A stretch of DNA of 64,000 bases, taken from Haliotis asinina (Eukaryota > Mollusca > Gastropoda > Lepetellida > Haliotidae). The position numbers and the translations under genes are program-made. The DNA is taken from assembly GCF_037392515.1 (NCBI RefSeq), contig NC_090281.1, positions 45,856,645 through 45,920,644 on the forward strand, in the 5' to 3' direction. The notes under the pieces were generated by a model that saw only the letters and a program-made list of their open reading frames with translations, was not told the DNA's origin and made no database searches. Numbering within the stretch: the first letter of the stretch is position 1; each line of letters starts with the position of its first letter. Of the stretch, positions 1-12,400 are shown piece by piece.

Positions 1-543
1 TATCAAGGTTCAACGTAATTGTTCGTTCTTCTATGTCCTGATAACATATCTGTGACTGAAGCCTGTACTCAACATTTGCCCCATTGATCGACAATGTATT
101 TATATTCTTCAGCATATTTGTCGTTAACCTATACCCAATAGTATTGAAAGTATACTACTCCAGTTTTGATGGGGATAATGACCCATTAATTTCTTAAGCG
201 TATATTATATTGTATCACTTATAACCACTCCAAAATGGAGTTTTCCAAAGACGAACAAAACATCGTTTCTTTCATGATTCGCAAACTCATGGCGCCGATC
301 AATACGATCCCCAAAGTCGATCATCCGATCCCCGGGGTCGACCCTCCGATCCCCATTGGGGACAGCCTGTATTATGACTGTATAACTGTTGGGGACCCCT
401 TTAAATCCGGATTTCTATTTCTATATTGTTCTGTGTGTACTCTCCGTCACCTTATCCTTTGAAATACCTCAAGTTAATCAATAATCATGGGTATTTTCAA
501 CAAATTAATTATTTTAAGACCTTGACACCAGTTCATAACTCAC

Positions 544-3500
544 CTTGTTGATACCTTGGTTACTGTAGTACAGAATGGTGCTGGTTTCAAAACCCGGCAC
601 AATATCAGAGACTCCGCCCATGATTCCCCAGTAGAGGTTGTTTCCGGTGCTGGAAGTTTGGTACCACAGATTGGCAGCCATGAAGGTACTGGCGGGGGAC
701 AGGATGAGAGTGTTGGCGGTCTTTACCCGGTCAAATATAGAGAGGGGTCCACTTCTGATGCCGGACGTAATCTTCATTTCCGGGCCAAATCTGAAAAAAA
801 TGCACATAATTCGGAAATAGTAACCATATTAACACAGGTGAACAAAATGTTTTCTCCTCTATACTGAATGAAGTTTATATTCAAGCAAAAAGTCTAAATG
901 TAATTACATAATCGTCAAGAATGTTTTAGTTAGTTCGTGTAATTTAGTGTTCTCGCAATAGATAACCATGAACATGCGGTCACATAAAATATGTTCTCTC
1001 TTGAATTAAGTACCTTATATACAAACAATCGTCATAAGACCCGTGAAGGTCTGGATAAGAATAAGGCTTCAGCAACCCATGCTTGCCATAAAAGGCGACT
1101 ATGCTTGTCATAAAAGGCGACTAACAGGATCGGGTGGTTAGGCTTGCTGACACATGTCATCAGTTCCCAGTGGCGCAGATCGAAGCTCATGCTGTTGATC
1201 ACTGGATTGTCTGGTCCAGACTCGATTATTTATAGACCGCCGCCATATAGCAGGAATATTGCTGAGTGTGGCGTAAGTCTAAACTCACTCACTCACTTAC
1301 TCACATATCAGACATACATTTTCAGCATCGAATCCTGGCACATCTATGAGAGATAATATCAAATACTATTGATTTAAAACCATAGACCATCACGTATTTG
1401 TTACAGACTTTTGTTTGAAAAAGCTGACATTGGATAACTTCAACATAAAATATATGAACATTAAATTAACTGAACCGTAAGGACGTTTATGACGACTCAG
1501 TGAATGTGTTTGGTTTACGTCGCACTCAGCAATGTTACACCTAAATGGCAACGGTCTGTAGACAATCGAGTCTTGGCCAGATAATCCAGTGATCACCAGC
1601 ATGAGCATCGAACTGCGCAATTGGGAACTGATGACATGTGTCAACCAAGTCAGCGAGCCTGACCACCCGATCCCGTTAGTCGCCTCTTACGACAAGTCGC
1701 CATTTATGGCAAGCATGTGTTGCTGAAGGCCTATTCTACCCCGGGACCTCCTATATGTGAAACGACACGTACTGTCCGAAGGCTTTGCTGCTGTCGCCGT
1801 ACATGTCGCCCCCGTAGGACATGTAGCCAAGGGGAACAGTCGTCTCCTCCACAACAAACCCAGGAAAACCGGCTATAATTTCATCAACAGATGGCGCCTG
1901 AGTGGCATTGGTTTGGGTTAGGTAAGTCTGTGGAAAAAACACAAATTTATAGTTAATATGTCCATTATGGCAGATTCTGTGAATGCATTTCAAAGTGAAA
2001 AGATGTCTAATGTCATTAGAGGTTTGTTACTATGCTTAGAAATGGCTGTTTGTCTTGACTTATGCTTTTACTTTACAGTTTTTCATAAAAAAAACGTGAA
2101 TTCCTAAGTTAACCATGCCGATAGCCAACGTTTGTGGTTATATTGTTCGCTGTGTATGCACAACGAAGGCTCGGGTATGACTCCCCCAGAGCGAACAATA
2201 CATGTATATTGATCACATTTTCCCCGTAATATCGGAAGAATACTGCCATAAAGTATCAACTACGACCTCCAATATCCGCCGCAATAAAGGCGGCCAATGA
2301 AATCTCCTGTCTTTGCAGTAATCCTGGTGGGATAGTGCTAAAAGTGGCAAATTTCCGATTGACGAGTCTTTCTTTCATGTATGAGAACCATCTGTATTTT
2401 CTGAATTCATTAGTATTGCTTTAATAATCATCATGCATGTGTACATAGTCATACGTAAAACAAACGTATGCATTTCTTAACCCATTTGAAGAATCTTTTT
2501 CTAACCGTATTTTTCAACAGCCTCTATTCAACGAAGCTAGTCAAACACAAACATTGAGTAAACTTGTTAAGACACATTTCGTTTTAACTGTAGTTTTCGT
2601 AGTTCCTGAAGGAAGAGGTCTGTTTGAAACTAAACGGAAGGACAACATGTTGTTGAAGAGCAAAAATTGTCCTGGTGGGTCGTATTATGCATATGAAAAG
2701 GTACTTATCTGATATTGTTGTTAATACGCTTTTTAGTTTAACCTTTCATTTTCAAAGTCCATTTCAAAAATAGTATTATTCATCAGTATTTATAAATCAA
2801 AAGATCGCAATTGGAGCTATTGGAAAAGTCAAACCTGTTTGAAGAGAAGAAATTGTTCAGGTGGGTTGTTGTAGGAGAAGATACTTGAGTCGGGCGTGTA
2901 GAGATAGATGCTGGCTAGGAACCGGCACGTACTGGCTTGGTAGAGGAAGTTGGTGGCCTGCCATTTGCCGATGAAGTCAGATCCAGATGTAGCGGTGGTC
3001 TCCAGAAGCTTCAAGGTGCCTTCGGCGGTGCTGAACACCTGCTTGTTGACTCGAACGAACGTCGGTGCACTTTGCAGCCAGACATTTCCCTGCACGGAGA
3101 TGCTGTAACTGCCGTTGGTGTTGACGTTGATCTCAAAGCTGTCACCCTTTGTGATAGCTGAACAGAGCAGTTACAAATATGGACCTTTTTGTTCAGATTA
3201 GAAATATTATGTGTAATTAAGTCTAGGTGTCATGACGAGATGAATTGTCGTGTAAGGCGGCACTCACCAATTTTCAAGCTATATGACAGCGGCCAATCAG
3301 TAATCGAATCAGGACAAGACTGTCAACAGCATGAGCATCGATCTACGCACCTTGGATACGATGACACGTGTGCACCAAGCCAGCGAGTCTCATCTCCCGA
3401 TGCCGTTAGTCGCCTCTTACGACAAGTATAGGCGCCGTTTGTTGTAAGCATTTGTTGCCTAATCTACCTTAACGGATCGATCAAAACAAGATGTCGGCTG

Positions 3501-4621
3501 TCATTCACGACACATCACTAAGTCGTGATACCCAACTGTTCTTTGCATGATTTCGTGTAATAGCTATTATATCAACAGAATAATATGTTGTTTGAAGTCA
3601 TTTGGTCCCTTTTTCACACCCCTTGTTTTTTTTTGTTTTTTTTGTTTAAATCAAATTACTGTTGACAATAATCGATCAAATGTATCCATAGGCAAGACCC
3701 TTGTCATGACGGCGTTCTTTAAGCTGACATCTGAGGTATTATTTTGCTAACATTGGATGAGTGATGCCATATTTATCAAGCACGTGAATGATATTTTATC
3801 TAACGAGTGGAAAGGAGCGAACGCGAGTTTGTACAATGTCGCTCACTCGTTTCATAAATATGGTATTACATGGGGCATCGTTTAGTATTCTCTATATCTG
3901 AACTGATCTCTACATATTAGTGTCGACAAAAGTTATGAATAACTGTAACACAGATACATGAAACCGTACGCGTAAATATGTCTAGGGACTTGTGAACTCA
4001 ATTGACACGTTTTAGTTTGTCGTACGTGAACACATCATCGTTCATGTACACCTTTCATCCTTCGGTCTGGCTTAGTACACGCAATTTTAACACGTCAAGT
4101 CCCTGGCGACCCGCCATTGAAAATGTAACTTATACAGCTGTGTATCAATCACTCTTTATGCAGTCATGTGTTTCACATTCACAGGAGGCAAGCTAATCAT
4201 ACTCAACTATTCAGAATATTGAGATTTATTCCCATACTTTCTGGGGTTTTTTTCTAAGTCGGTCATCGAGCAATGTTCAAATGTCAGAGCATCTAAACTA
4301 GCACGTGACCTAATTACGTCACAGTGGATTTCCCTTCTTAACAGGACACGACATGAGTTATAACGAGAAAGTGACACTAAAATAAGACGACTGTGTGATC
4401 TGATACATCCACACCAGAGAAATATCAATTACAAAGGACATCGTAGACAGGATAAAACATTTGAATTCAGCAACGCTTACATGTAACAGATTGTAACCGA
4501 GTGTGGAAATACAATGACAACGCAACAAGCACGTTAACTGAAATATGGTGCAATAAAATACAAAACACGAACCTCCAGAGCACACAAGAATTAGCGCCAC
4601 GAGAAGAAACCCAACATCCAT
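544..4621 (-). CDS. Secreted glycosidase-like protein, copy A (5' part, continues past left edge)
   Basis: Four coding exons are visible on the minus strand: 4573-4621, 2835-3157, 1773-1927 and 544-790, all with GT-AG borders and matching phases (258 codons). Exon 1 starts at the ATG whose complement is 4619-4621 and encodes a hydrophobic signal peptide (MDVGFLLVALILVCSG). Exon 2 encodes a beta-rich segment with the motifs GSDFIGKWQ and FLASIYLYTP. Exon 3 contains IIAGFPGFVVEE. Exon 4 contains YWGIMGGVSD and ends at NQGINK. Lengths 49/323/155/247 mirror the first four exons of copy B (49/317/155/247); exon 2 is two codons longer. The exon that follows in B, starting GFVSWGQ, is not found before position 1, so the gene is cut by the window edge rather than visibly truncated. 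Predicted role: extracellular carbohydrate-active enzyme or a relative; substrate unknown. Confidence 0.85.
1036..1310 (+). repeat. Family 2 SINE-like repeat
   Basis: Runs from ACCCGTGAAGGTC through GGCGACTAACAGGATCGGG and CTGGATTGTCTGGTCCAG to a tail of ACTC units. It lies in intron 3 of gene A. Confidence 0.85.
1509..1751 (-). repeat. Family 2 SINE-like repeat
   Basis: Inverted copy reading TTTACGTCGCACTCAGCAAT to CCCCGGGACCTCC. It abuts the 3' side of gene A exon 3. Confidence 0.85.
2140..2201. repeat. Imperfect hairpin in intron 2 of gene A
   Basis: Perfect 11-bp arms TATTGTTCGCT (2141-2151) and AGCGAACAATA (2190-2200) around a 38-nt loop. Confidence 0.7.
3290..3470 (-). repeat. Family 2 SINE-like repeat, 5' part of the element retained
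   Basis: CAACAGCATGAGCATCGATC to TTAGTCGCCTCTTACGACAA is recognisable; the tail end has degraded. Confidence 0.7.
3763..3880. repeat. Interrupted hairpin in intron 1 of gene A
   Basis: Nested arms GATGCC/GGCATC, CCATATTTAT/ATAAATATGG and AACGAGTG/CACTCGTT, in the right order for one large fold. Confidence 0.65.
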
Positions 4622-6284
4622 CTTCAACAACGACACCCACAACAATAGTAAAAGATCAGATGATCTTCTCGCTCCTGAACATTATCTTTACCTTTATCTC
4701 GTCCTTGACCCAAGGAGCCCTATTATTATTAATTCTATCTATATTCTACTGCAACATCAATTGTAAAATTTGCAAAGTAATGTTCACGTTATGTTAGAAT
4801 ATGGATATGCGATGCTGGAACTTAAATACCATGTTAAGTAATACAATCAGTACAATTTAACTTGGTAACTGATATCGGTCGTATTACTGATCAGTATTGT
4901 CATATATCCATATGGGAACTAGATGTGGAGTTTATCTCGATGACGACAATACTGATACGTGTTCATGTATAAATATAGGTTATCGTTATGCTTATGTTTG
5001 CACAATATATTATCCATATTGGATTTGGACTTTATCAGCAATAGCAAATGTAAGCAGTGTCTCCAAGATCTCGTTGATTTCGACATGCATTCGTGTACCA
5101 GATTTTCTCAACATTCCTTAACGTAGCAGGAATACGTTGGTTAAATGTTTTTTCGAAACAGTGGTATAATTACTTGAACTGAATTTTACACATAAATCAA
5201 TGTGCGATTTTTACCCTATATTTCCTATCGATGACAACGGTCACTGGGGCATTTTAGCTGAATGTTCAATGAATGATGGGGTGATGGATGGATGAATGAA
5301 TGAATGAATGAATGAATGAATGGAAAGTTTTGAGCCTTTTTTCTTGAATGATGCTTCTCTTGAGCAATAGGCGTGAGAACCTCTTTGAAATCTTTCAACT
5401 GAAAACATGATTGTGAAAAATCTTGCAATCAGTGCATTGTACTTGGAACTAAACTGACGGAGATGCAACAAACATACACACGAGGAACACAAGCCAACAA
5501 AGCCCAGTTGTAACTTGTGCATGTGAAACTAAACTGCCGGCAATGCAACAAACACATGTACGAGGAACTAAATCCAAAAACATAACTGTGACCTGTGAAT
5601 CGCACGTGGAACTTATAACTTCCTACAATCCAACTCACCCTATCCTTCTAATCTGAACAATCTGTCAAGCTGCGAATCTGAAATGAATGTAGGAATGTCT
5701 TTTATGTCGAAATACCCTATAGTGTGTGGATGCACTCGTGGATGTTTCTGTGTTAAATGCCTACGTGTCTGTGGCACTAATTATATTGACTATACCATCG
5801 AGCGCGCTTCTGTTGAAGCAGTGTCTGGCCGTGTGGGCGATGTTGGGATTCGAACCCAACCCTAGCGCATCATGTACAGCCAGTCTCTGTGTTCTTGATA
5901 ATCTGTTAAGCCTAATCAAGGCAAGTGCCAAACCATTCTTTTCACCACTGTCTATTCTTGTAGATCCTGATTCACAATATATTGTTTTAGTTGAATGCTA
6001 TCATTTACAACAGCGGTAGTCCTATAATGACACGATGCATCCTGCTTTACCTTGAGCTTTTTATGAAAACAATGAACCCCAAACACTGCCTGGAGTCAGA
6101 GAAGTGGGAAAACAATGGACAAAGTAAATGAGAGAGGTTCTGACACTACGTAATCTTATAAGTAATTAAATCAATCAAGTGTCATTGTCGTCCATACAAA
6201 AACATGCAGGAAGTTACAAAACAAACAAACAAACAAAACAAAGTGCGACAAGGACAATCTGACGATCAGTCGCATTGAGTATAC
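4622..6284. other. Intergenic DNA between gene A start and the recombinase locus
   Basis: No supported gene. AT-rich DNA with a GAAT microsatellite; a lone B-box-like GGTTCGAATCCCA (minus strand, about 5846-5858) may be a SINE relic. The promoter of gene A should lie just right of 4621, but no TATA-type signal is convincing. Confidence 0.5.
5279..5322. repeat. GAAT/GGAT microsatellite
   Basis: GATGGATG followed by GAATGAAT repeats, between genes A and B. Confidence 0.9.
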
Positions 6285-6379
6285 GTTAGCACCCTCCTCA
6301 AGGGTGATATGGATATCAACGCTCGAGCCGTAAGGCGAGAGCGTTGAATCCATATCACCCGCAGAGGGGGGGTGCTAAC
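6285..6379. repeat. Hairpin 5' of the recombinase gene
   Basis: Near-perfect inverted repeat of about 40 bp per arm: outer GTTAGCACCC pairs with GGGTGCTAAC and inner GGGTGATATGGAT pairs with ATCCATATCACCC. The tip reads GAGCCGTAAGGCGAG, itself a small GCC/GGC stem. It lies about 100 bp before the first recombinase-like residues. Confidence 0.85.
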
Positions 6380-6479
6380 CTACTTACACCACGTGGGCGC
6401 TGAATGGACTCGTCCATTGCTTGTCGCACGTGCCTTTCCTGCACCGCCAAGGTTATGTGTACACGTGGTTTGGGGAAAT

Positions 6480-8302
6480 AAGTCAATGTGCAGGGTGAAT
6501 TCTGATGATGAGCTTTGTCGGGCCTCGCAAGAAGCGGAGGCATGCCATATCAATAGCGATAGAGACTCAGAATTGTTGGAAGCATCTCAAATTATTGAAG
6601 AAGAATTACAAGAAAAAGGTAAAACTGCTGAACGTTTTTATGAGGCTAATGATGGTGAAATTGGGAAGCGTGCGTTGGATGCTGTGGAGAGTAACACCCA
6701 GCGGCGGGATAAATGGGCGTACAACACGTTTACTGCCTGGGCTATCGCCGTAAATAATCGGAGGGGGGTGGACGAAAACCGGTCACTCTTTTGGAAAATA
6801 TGGGACTTGACGAGTTGGCGTATTTCATGTCAAAGTTTGTTCTGGAAGTCAGAAAAAAGATGGCTTGGAATACCCCCCGAATTCACTCTTTCAGATAGTT
6901 ATGGGTATACAATCATACATAAAGACTGTTTCTAAAGTAAATGTTGAATTTCTCCAGTCTGATGTGTTCGAAGAATTCCGCCAGGTTCTTGACGGAGAGA
7001 TGAAAAGACTGACACGTAAGGGATTGGGACAATTCGTTAAGAAAGCTGAAGCTATCAGTGTTGATGAGGAGGAGCTGCTGTGGAGGAGTGGTCAACTTGG
7101 AGACCTGAACCCGCGAGTACTAGTGAACACCTTGCTTTACCTGAATGGCAAACATTTTGGACTTCGTAGTGGCCACGAACACAGAAAGCTAAAACACAAA
7201 AACTCACAAATATCCCTTAAGATGGGTCCTGAAGGACACGAGTACTTGTGTTACCAGGAAGATTACTCCAAAACTGTGCAAGGGGGGCTGAAGCACAGAA
7301 GAGTTACCCCTAAAGAGATCGAACATCACACCAGTAGTAATCCTGCCCGATGCCATGTTCGTCTGTTTAAGAAGTACTTATTACTGTGTCCTCCAGACGG
7401 CCATGATGACGCTTTCTACCTTCAAGCTCTTCAATCTCCGACAGATAAGTGTTGGTGTTTCGTGAGCTTACAACTTCCGGTTTTAATGTGACCGTGTAAG
7501 GGATGCCAATAGTCATCAAGATATTAAACTAAATATTGTGATCAACGAAATGAAACCTGTTTCACATTCAAACCAGACCACTCGTTCAAACCAGTGTATA
7601 TACTTTATCCTATACAGGATAGTCAATGAATGGCAGATTTATTGTTAGAAAAAATGAAAATAAAATTAAAGATGATAATTATTGAATATGCAATACACCC
7701 AGCGTTCAGTATTGGATTGGTCAGTCTATAATTACCAATTCTCCCATGTTCCAGGTACAGCCGACAGCCACTGGGTCACAACACGCTACAGAAGATTGTC
7801 CCTGAAATGTGTCGGAAGGCTGGTGTGCAGGGCTACAAGACGAACCACTCACTTAGGGTTACCACGGCAACCCGTCTGTACCAGGCTGGGGTTAGCGAAC
7901 CATTGATAATGGAACGAACTGGACACAGGAGCGTTACAGGTGTGTATTATTTTTTCACTAAAGCAATCATTTAAGTGGTGAAAGTTCGTTTCTTTCAAAC
8001 TAAAGTCCCATTGTTGAGCTTCACTACATATGCTACATTACCAATTTGATCCAGTTTTCTTTCAAACAGGTGTGCGCAGTTACACCAGAACCAGTGAGGA
8101 CCAGAAAGCCATAGTAAACGCCATACTGAATGACGAACAGCTGGGAGATACTGGCGCGTCAACGGAGACCGCATCATGGCCAGACCAGGAACATGGCAAG
8201 GCCACCTCTGCAACCTCTAGCTCCACCGTCACACTGTCGGCAGCCCAAACCAGGCACCAGATTTACATGGACAACTGTGTTGTAAATTTCACAATGAAAT
8301 AA
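6480..8302 (+). pseudogene. Crypton/KIAA1958-like (DUF3504) tyrosine recombinase gene with two introns, frame-shifted
   Basis: A long coding stretch to 7454, then exons 7755-7939 and 8070-8302, joined by GT-AG introns with matching phases; stop at 8300-8302. The N-terminal part has DDELCRASQEAE and EENMGLDELAYF-type residues; the core has WRSGQLGDLNPRVLVNTLLY, KHFGLRSGHEHR (catalytic Arg), then NHSLRVTTATRL (His-x-x-Arg), RTGHRS and VRSYTR (Tyr). The full R-H-x-x-R-H-Y set is therefore present. The C-terminus DNCVVNF is typical of this family. The N-terminal frame shifts twice, at a G run (about 6762-6767) and an A run (about 6852-6857), so it is either pseudogenised or misassembled at homopolymers. 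Start codon not determined. Related to transposon-derived ZMYM2/QRICH1/KIAA1958 domains. Confidence 0.75.
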
Positions 8303-8388
8303 ATCCACACATCCTTGTTCATGTTATTATTTTAGATTGGCACCTGGACGGAATCGCTGTATTCACACCCTTTTGATACTTTTATAGA

Positions 8389-8445
8389 GGTAATTTTCAA
8401 ATATTGTTTCCAGGCGAAGCCGAGAAACAATATTTGAAAATTACC
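8389..8445. repeat. Hairpin 3' of the recombinase gene, perfect 22-bp arms
   Basis: Arms 8389-8410 and 8424-8445 are perfect complements; the loop is CAGGCGAAGCCGA, with a GGC-GAA-GCC tip like the next hairpin. It starts 87 bp after the recombinase stop codon. Confidence 0.9.
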
Positions 8446-8461
8446 GATGTCCAAAATTCCG

Positions 8462-8515
8462 TGGGGAGATAAGTCAATGACCGAGGCGAAGCCGAGGTGT
8501 CACTTATCTACCCCA
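8462..8515. repeat. Second 3' hairpin
   Basis: TGGGGAGATAAGT pairs with ACTTATCTACCCCA across a tip containing GAGGCGAAGCCGAG. The tip sequence is shared with the hairpin 20 bp to its left. Confidence 0.8.
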
Positions 8516-8563
8516 GGTTGGCCAGTCCAGCTGCCAAATAATATACCCGGTTGTTAACATCAT

Positions 8564-8596
8564 ATCAACCTCTGCACGTGCAGATAGAAGGTTGAT
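8564..8596. repeat. Third 3' hairpin
   Basis: ATCAACCT...AGGTTGAT-type arms around the palindrome TCTGCACGTGCAGA. Third inverted repeat within 210 bp downstream of the recombinase gene. Confidence 0.7.
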
Positions 8597-9084
8597 ACAC
8601 AGAAAATCAACCTGCCAGAACAATGGACATAACACACCCTAGTGGTGTAAGGCAAGGTACCGCCCTGAAAAATATTTTAACGTGTCTCTCAGTCAAAGTG
8701 TGGTAATACCGTTAGGTAAGTGTGTTTCTCACCTTTCATACCTTTATCTTCGTGATTGATGCCAATATTTTGCCATTTGCGTTTTCCCTACCTTATAAAG
8801 GATAGTTCTGTCCCTCATTTGGTTTCAGTGAGGTAGGGTGTGGTTGTCTTTTCCATGTAATACTGTAAGTGACATTCTCGCGAACTCGTCCTTTAGACTT
8901 ACTTGTTTTGGATCAACATGCTCATCTTAAACTCAAAAAAATAAATTATCGTGTCCAGAGATAAAATAATCTCCGACTACATAATCTACAACTCTACAAT
9001 CCTTACAGGTGTTTGACTAATTCCTAAACTGTATGTCTCCGATACATATTTTTCGTCTCCAGCCAAACCTTGGTTATATTTGTT

Positions 9085-9352
9085 GTTGGTTGTTTAACGA
9101 TACACATAATCGAGTCCCGACCAGACACTCCAGTCATCAACACCTTGACCATTGATATACGAAACTGGGACATGATGACCTGCGTGGCTTGTTTGCTTGT
9201 TTGTTGTCGTTAAACGCTGTACTCGTCATCATTCCAGCTATTTGGTGGCGATCTGAAACTAATCGAGTCGTGGCCATACAATCCAGTGGTCACCTGTATG
9301 ACGACATGTGTCCGCAAGCCTGACCTCCCGATCTCATTAACTGCCTCTTACA
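9085..9352 (-). repeat. Two overlapping, degraded family 2 SINE-like copies
   Basis: ATAATCGAGTCCCGACCAGAC at 9108 and TAATCGAGTCGTGGCC at 9258 mark two inverted copies in tandem, 130 bp upstream of the 3' end of gene B. Confidence 0.65.
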
Positions 9353-9426
9353 AGGAACAGTTCAAGATCAAGTCCAACCAACATAATTATATCGTACATG
9401 ACACCATCTATTTCTATGGCGATCTA

Positions 9427-9432
9427 TTTATT
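9427..9432 (-). promoter_or_regulatory. Candidate polyadenylation signal of glycosidase-like gene B
   Basis: AATAAA on the minus strand about 50 nt after the stop codon of gene B. Distance and sequence are typical; no transcript evidence. Confidence 0.5.
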
Positions 9433-9479
9433 GCTACAAGTTACGTCCTAATATTAATTGAGGTATTTTGTTTTGTATT

Positions 9480-12400
9480 CTATCCATATATGCAGCCCCA
9501 GGCTTTGTAACTGATAGTAGCATAGCCTGAGTCTCCCAGGTTACACTGGAGACTTTTTGACACTCCGTCGATGTTGAACCAAAAATTGACAATTTCATTT
9601 GCTCCTCCTGTAACACGGACTAGGATGTCACTGTCAAAGTTGATGTCGACAACTCTCTGTGGAGACATTGGCACCCACTTGTCAAGTTCTCCTTGAATGA
9701 TGACCTGGTGACTGAAAATAGGAAAAAAACGTGCACTGGAATGAAGGATTGAGTGACTGAGGGACTGAGTGACCGAGGGACAATATTTCAGTGATGTCGC
9801 TTTGGTGAAATATTTGGGAAATATCAAGGCTGAAAATACTGAATCTGATGTGGGAACTGACAAAGTGCGGATCCTGCATTGGGAAGGGAGACGACTCGTC
9901 TGGTGCCTCATGACTTCGAAACGCCAGGATCATAGACTAGGAGACCGGGGACGTCCTGAAACTGTGGAAATCTAGAGTTGCCAAAATCTAGACTTACATG
10001 GGCTTTCTTGAATATTTGTTAAAGGTTCTATATGACAGTCTAACTTGATCACTGTTAAAACCGTTAATTAAAAACATTTACAACCGTGTACCTGATACAG
10101 GTGATATACCTCACTGTGATCCTCCTTCCAAACATTCAGTGTACCCAATCACAAAGGTTTACAGTCAGTAAAAGATTTTTGGCTTGATCCTCACCCTCCA
10201 TATGTTGTAACGGGTGAGACATAGTACAGACAGAAGTCCACCTTTGTGCAACCACTAAGCAGGAGAGGCTGGGGGTCTGTCAGTAGCTGCACCTTGCTGG
10301 GTTCTTTGGCAGAGAACACCACAGACTGGGGGAACTAGAAATACACAGTTTGTTTGATGTATTTCCAATGTCTGACAATGTCAGTGTGAAATGGGTGATT
10401 GAGTAAGTTTATTTTTTCACAGTTTTCCTCATGCCAGTGGTCAACAACATCAGAACACGAGCACATAGTAACAATACCGGGATACGATATGTGTTTCAGC
10501 CTGAGAGGAGTGGGTGGTCAGGCTCAATTATTTGGTTGACACATGAATCATGAATCATGAATCATGCGTTAAACAAGAAACAACCTACCTCTTGGAACCC
10601 AGCCATGCACGGTGTCATGTTATAGCTTCCTTGAAGATCTGCAGCAAGCACGATGCCGTATTTGTTGTCGCCACCAAAGTCAGAATATGTTGACCACACT
10701 TCACCATCTGGACCATCAAAATCGTCCCATGCCAGCTGAAGACGTACGGTAGAATAATCGATAAGGTCCATTATAAATGGGATTTTTAAAAATGTGTTAA
10801 ATAAGGGTATACTCCGTTACAAAATAAAAGAATGTCATTGTTTGCCGCATAAAAATGGTATTGTTCATGCCCCTGGTGCTTACCAAAATATGAAACATGC
10901 TCAGAGCCCAATCATGAGACAATCATATCTTCAAAACAAATTCATATGCTTAAGGACATGATGTCAGATAGTTTCCGACAAAGTACTATTTATGAAGATC
11001 ACTTACCAAACTGTTATACGTAACTTTGAGGAAATGAGATTCAGATGTACATTTCAACGTTCAAGTAATTTGACAATATATGTAAAAATAAATATCATTT
11101 GAATTTTATGCTCATAGTTCACTAAATGCGATGGGGTGGGTTGGGGTGTTGGTGTTGGTGTTGGTGTTGTTGGTGGTGGTCTCTGTGCGAGCGAATGTGT
11201 TACGTGCTGTCATTGGAAACATGCCTGTAAACATACAATATTGTGACATAGAAATGGAAGAGATAGTGTTGCCACATGACTTTGCTATCAAAGTGTATGT
11301 GGAAAATATATGAAAAGCAGGACCATCTGTGATCGGGACATTTCAGCTAACAGCTAACGTGTCCAGGAAAGAGTGCTCACCCTTCTGATCATGTTGTCTA
11401 TAGCTGTGGCGGGTCTAGATGGTTTCAGGATCAGTCCGTCCGAATTCACACTTCTGCAAATCAGTGAGACCATTTACCAACAAGAGACAAAATATGTGGA
11501 ACGTGTCAACAACAAATACTAAGGGAAACAACTAAGGCAATACCACTTCATGGTTCCATTATATTTATACACTGGAATTTTCATGTGTTCCTTTTCTTCG
11601 TTTCTCTCAAAATGTAAAACAAGTAACAAGAGAATGCTCTGTCGCTGGACCTAGACAGTTCATTTCCGAGTGTGCATGTCGTCATTTTCGGATTTCACGT
11701 CGTCATGTCTAAGTGAAAAAAAAACACCATATAGCACTTAAGGCGACGTGGCCAAAACAACCACGTCAGAGAACGTCGTCCTCGCTTTGACAGTCCAATC
11801 GTGACACCCTTTCGCCTCGACAAATGGATTCGAACCACACTTCTTCCATCCAGTGACCCTCGCGGTCGGTATGATCCCATAGAACAGAGGCAACACCTCA
11901 TTGGCACATGCAACTCTTGCAATTATAGACAGGAGCAACAGGGACGACAGGGCACCCCTGACAGTAGTGATGGAGAGATCAGTTGCTCGGGACAGCAAAA
12001 CTGACGAATCACGTTTCCTTGCTCGTCGACACTGTATCATGTGATTTGTCACAAATCGAACATGTTGCTACCCTTCCTCAGATATGGAATCCCATTTCCA
12101 AGATTCTCCAACAAGGTCGGGTGGAATGAATGCGGTATAGGTGTCCAAGTCGTCATTGATCGGTCCTGTATGTGCCAAGAACATATCATAATACCTTCCA
12201 AATACACTTGAAAAGTTGTAAAACTGCCCAAAGCTGTTATTGTCATAGTCATTGTTCATAATATAGTTATATAAATTCATATCATTTAATGTTAACGTTT
12301 GGCAGGCTGCTTGCAGATTGTTCTCGTAACATTAAACTTTTTTTCTAAATTTGTCGATGTGAATTCCAAAACGATATCACTGAATGATCAAACTGCATGA

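Noticed and set aside
5840-5870. tRNA gene suggested by a B-box-like GGTTCGAATCCCA (minus)
   Set aside because: No matching acceptor stem, anticodon arm or A box at the right distance.
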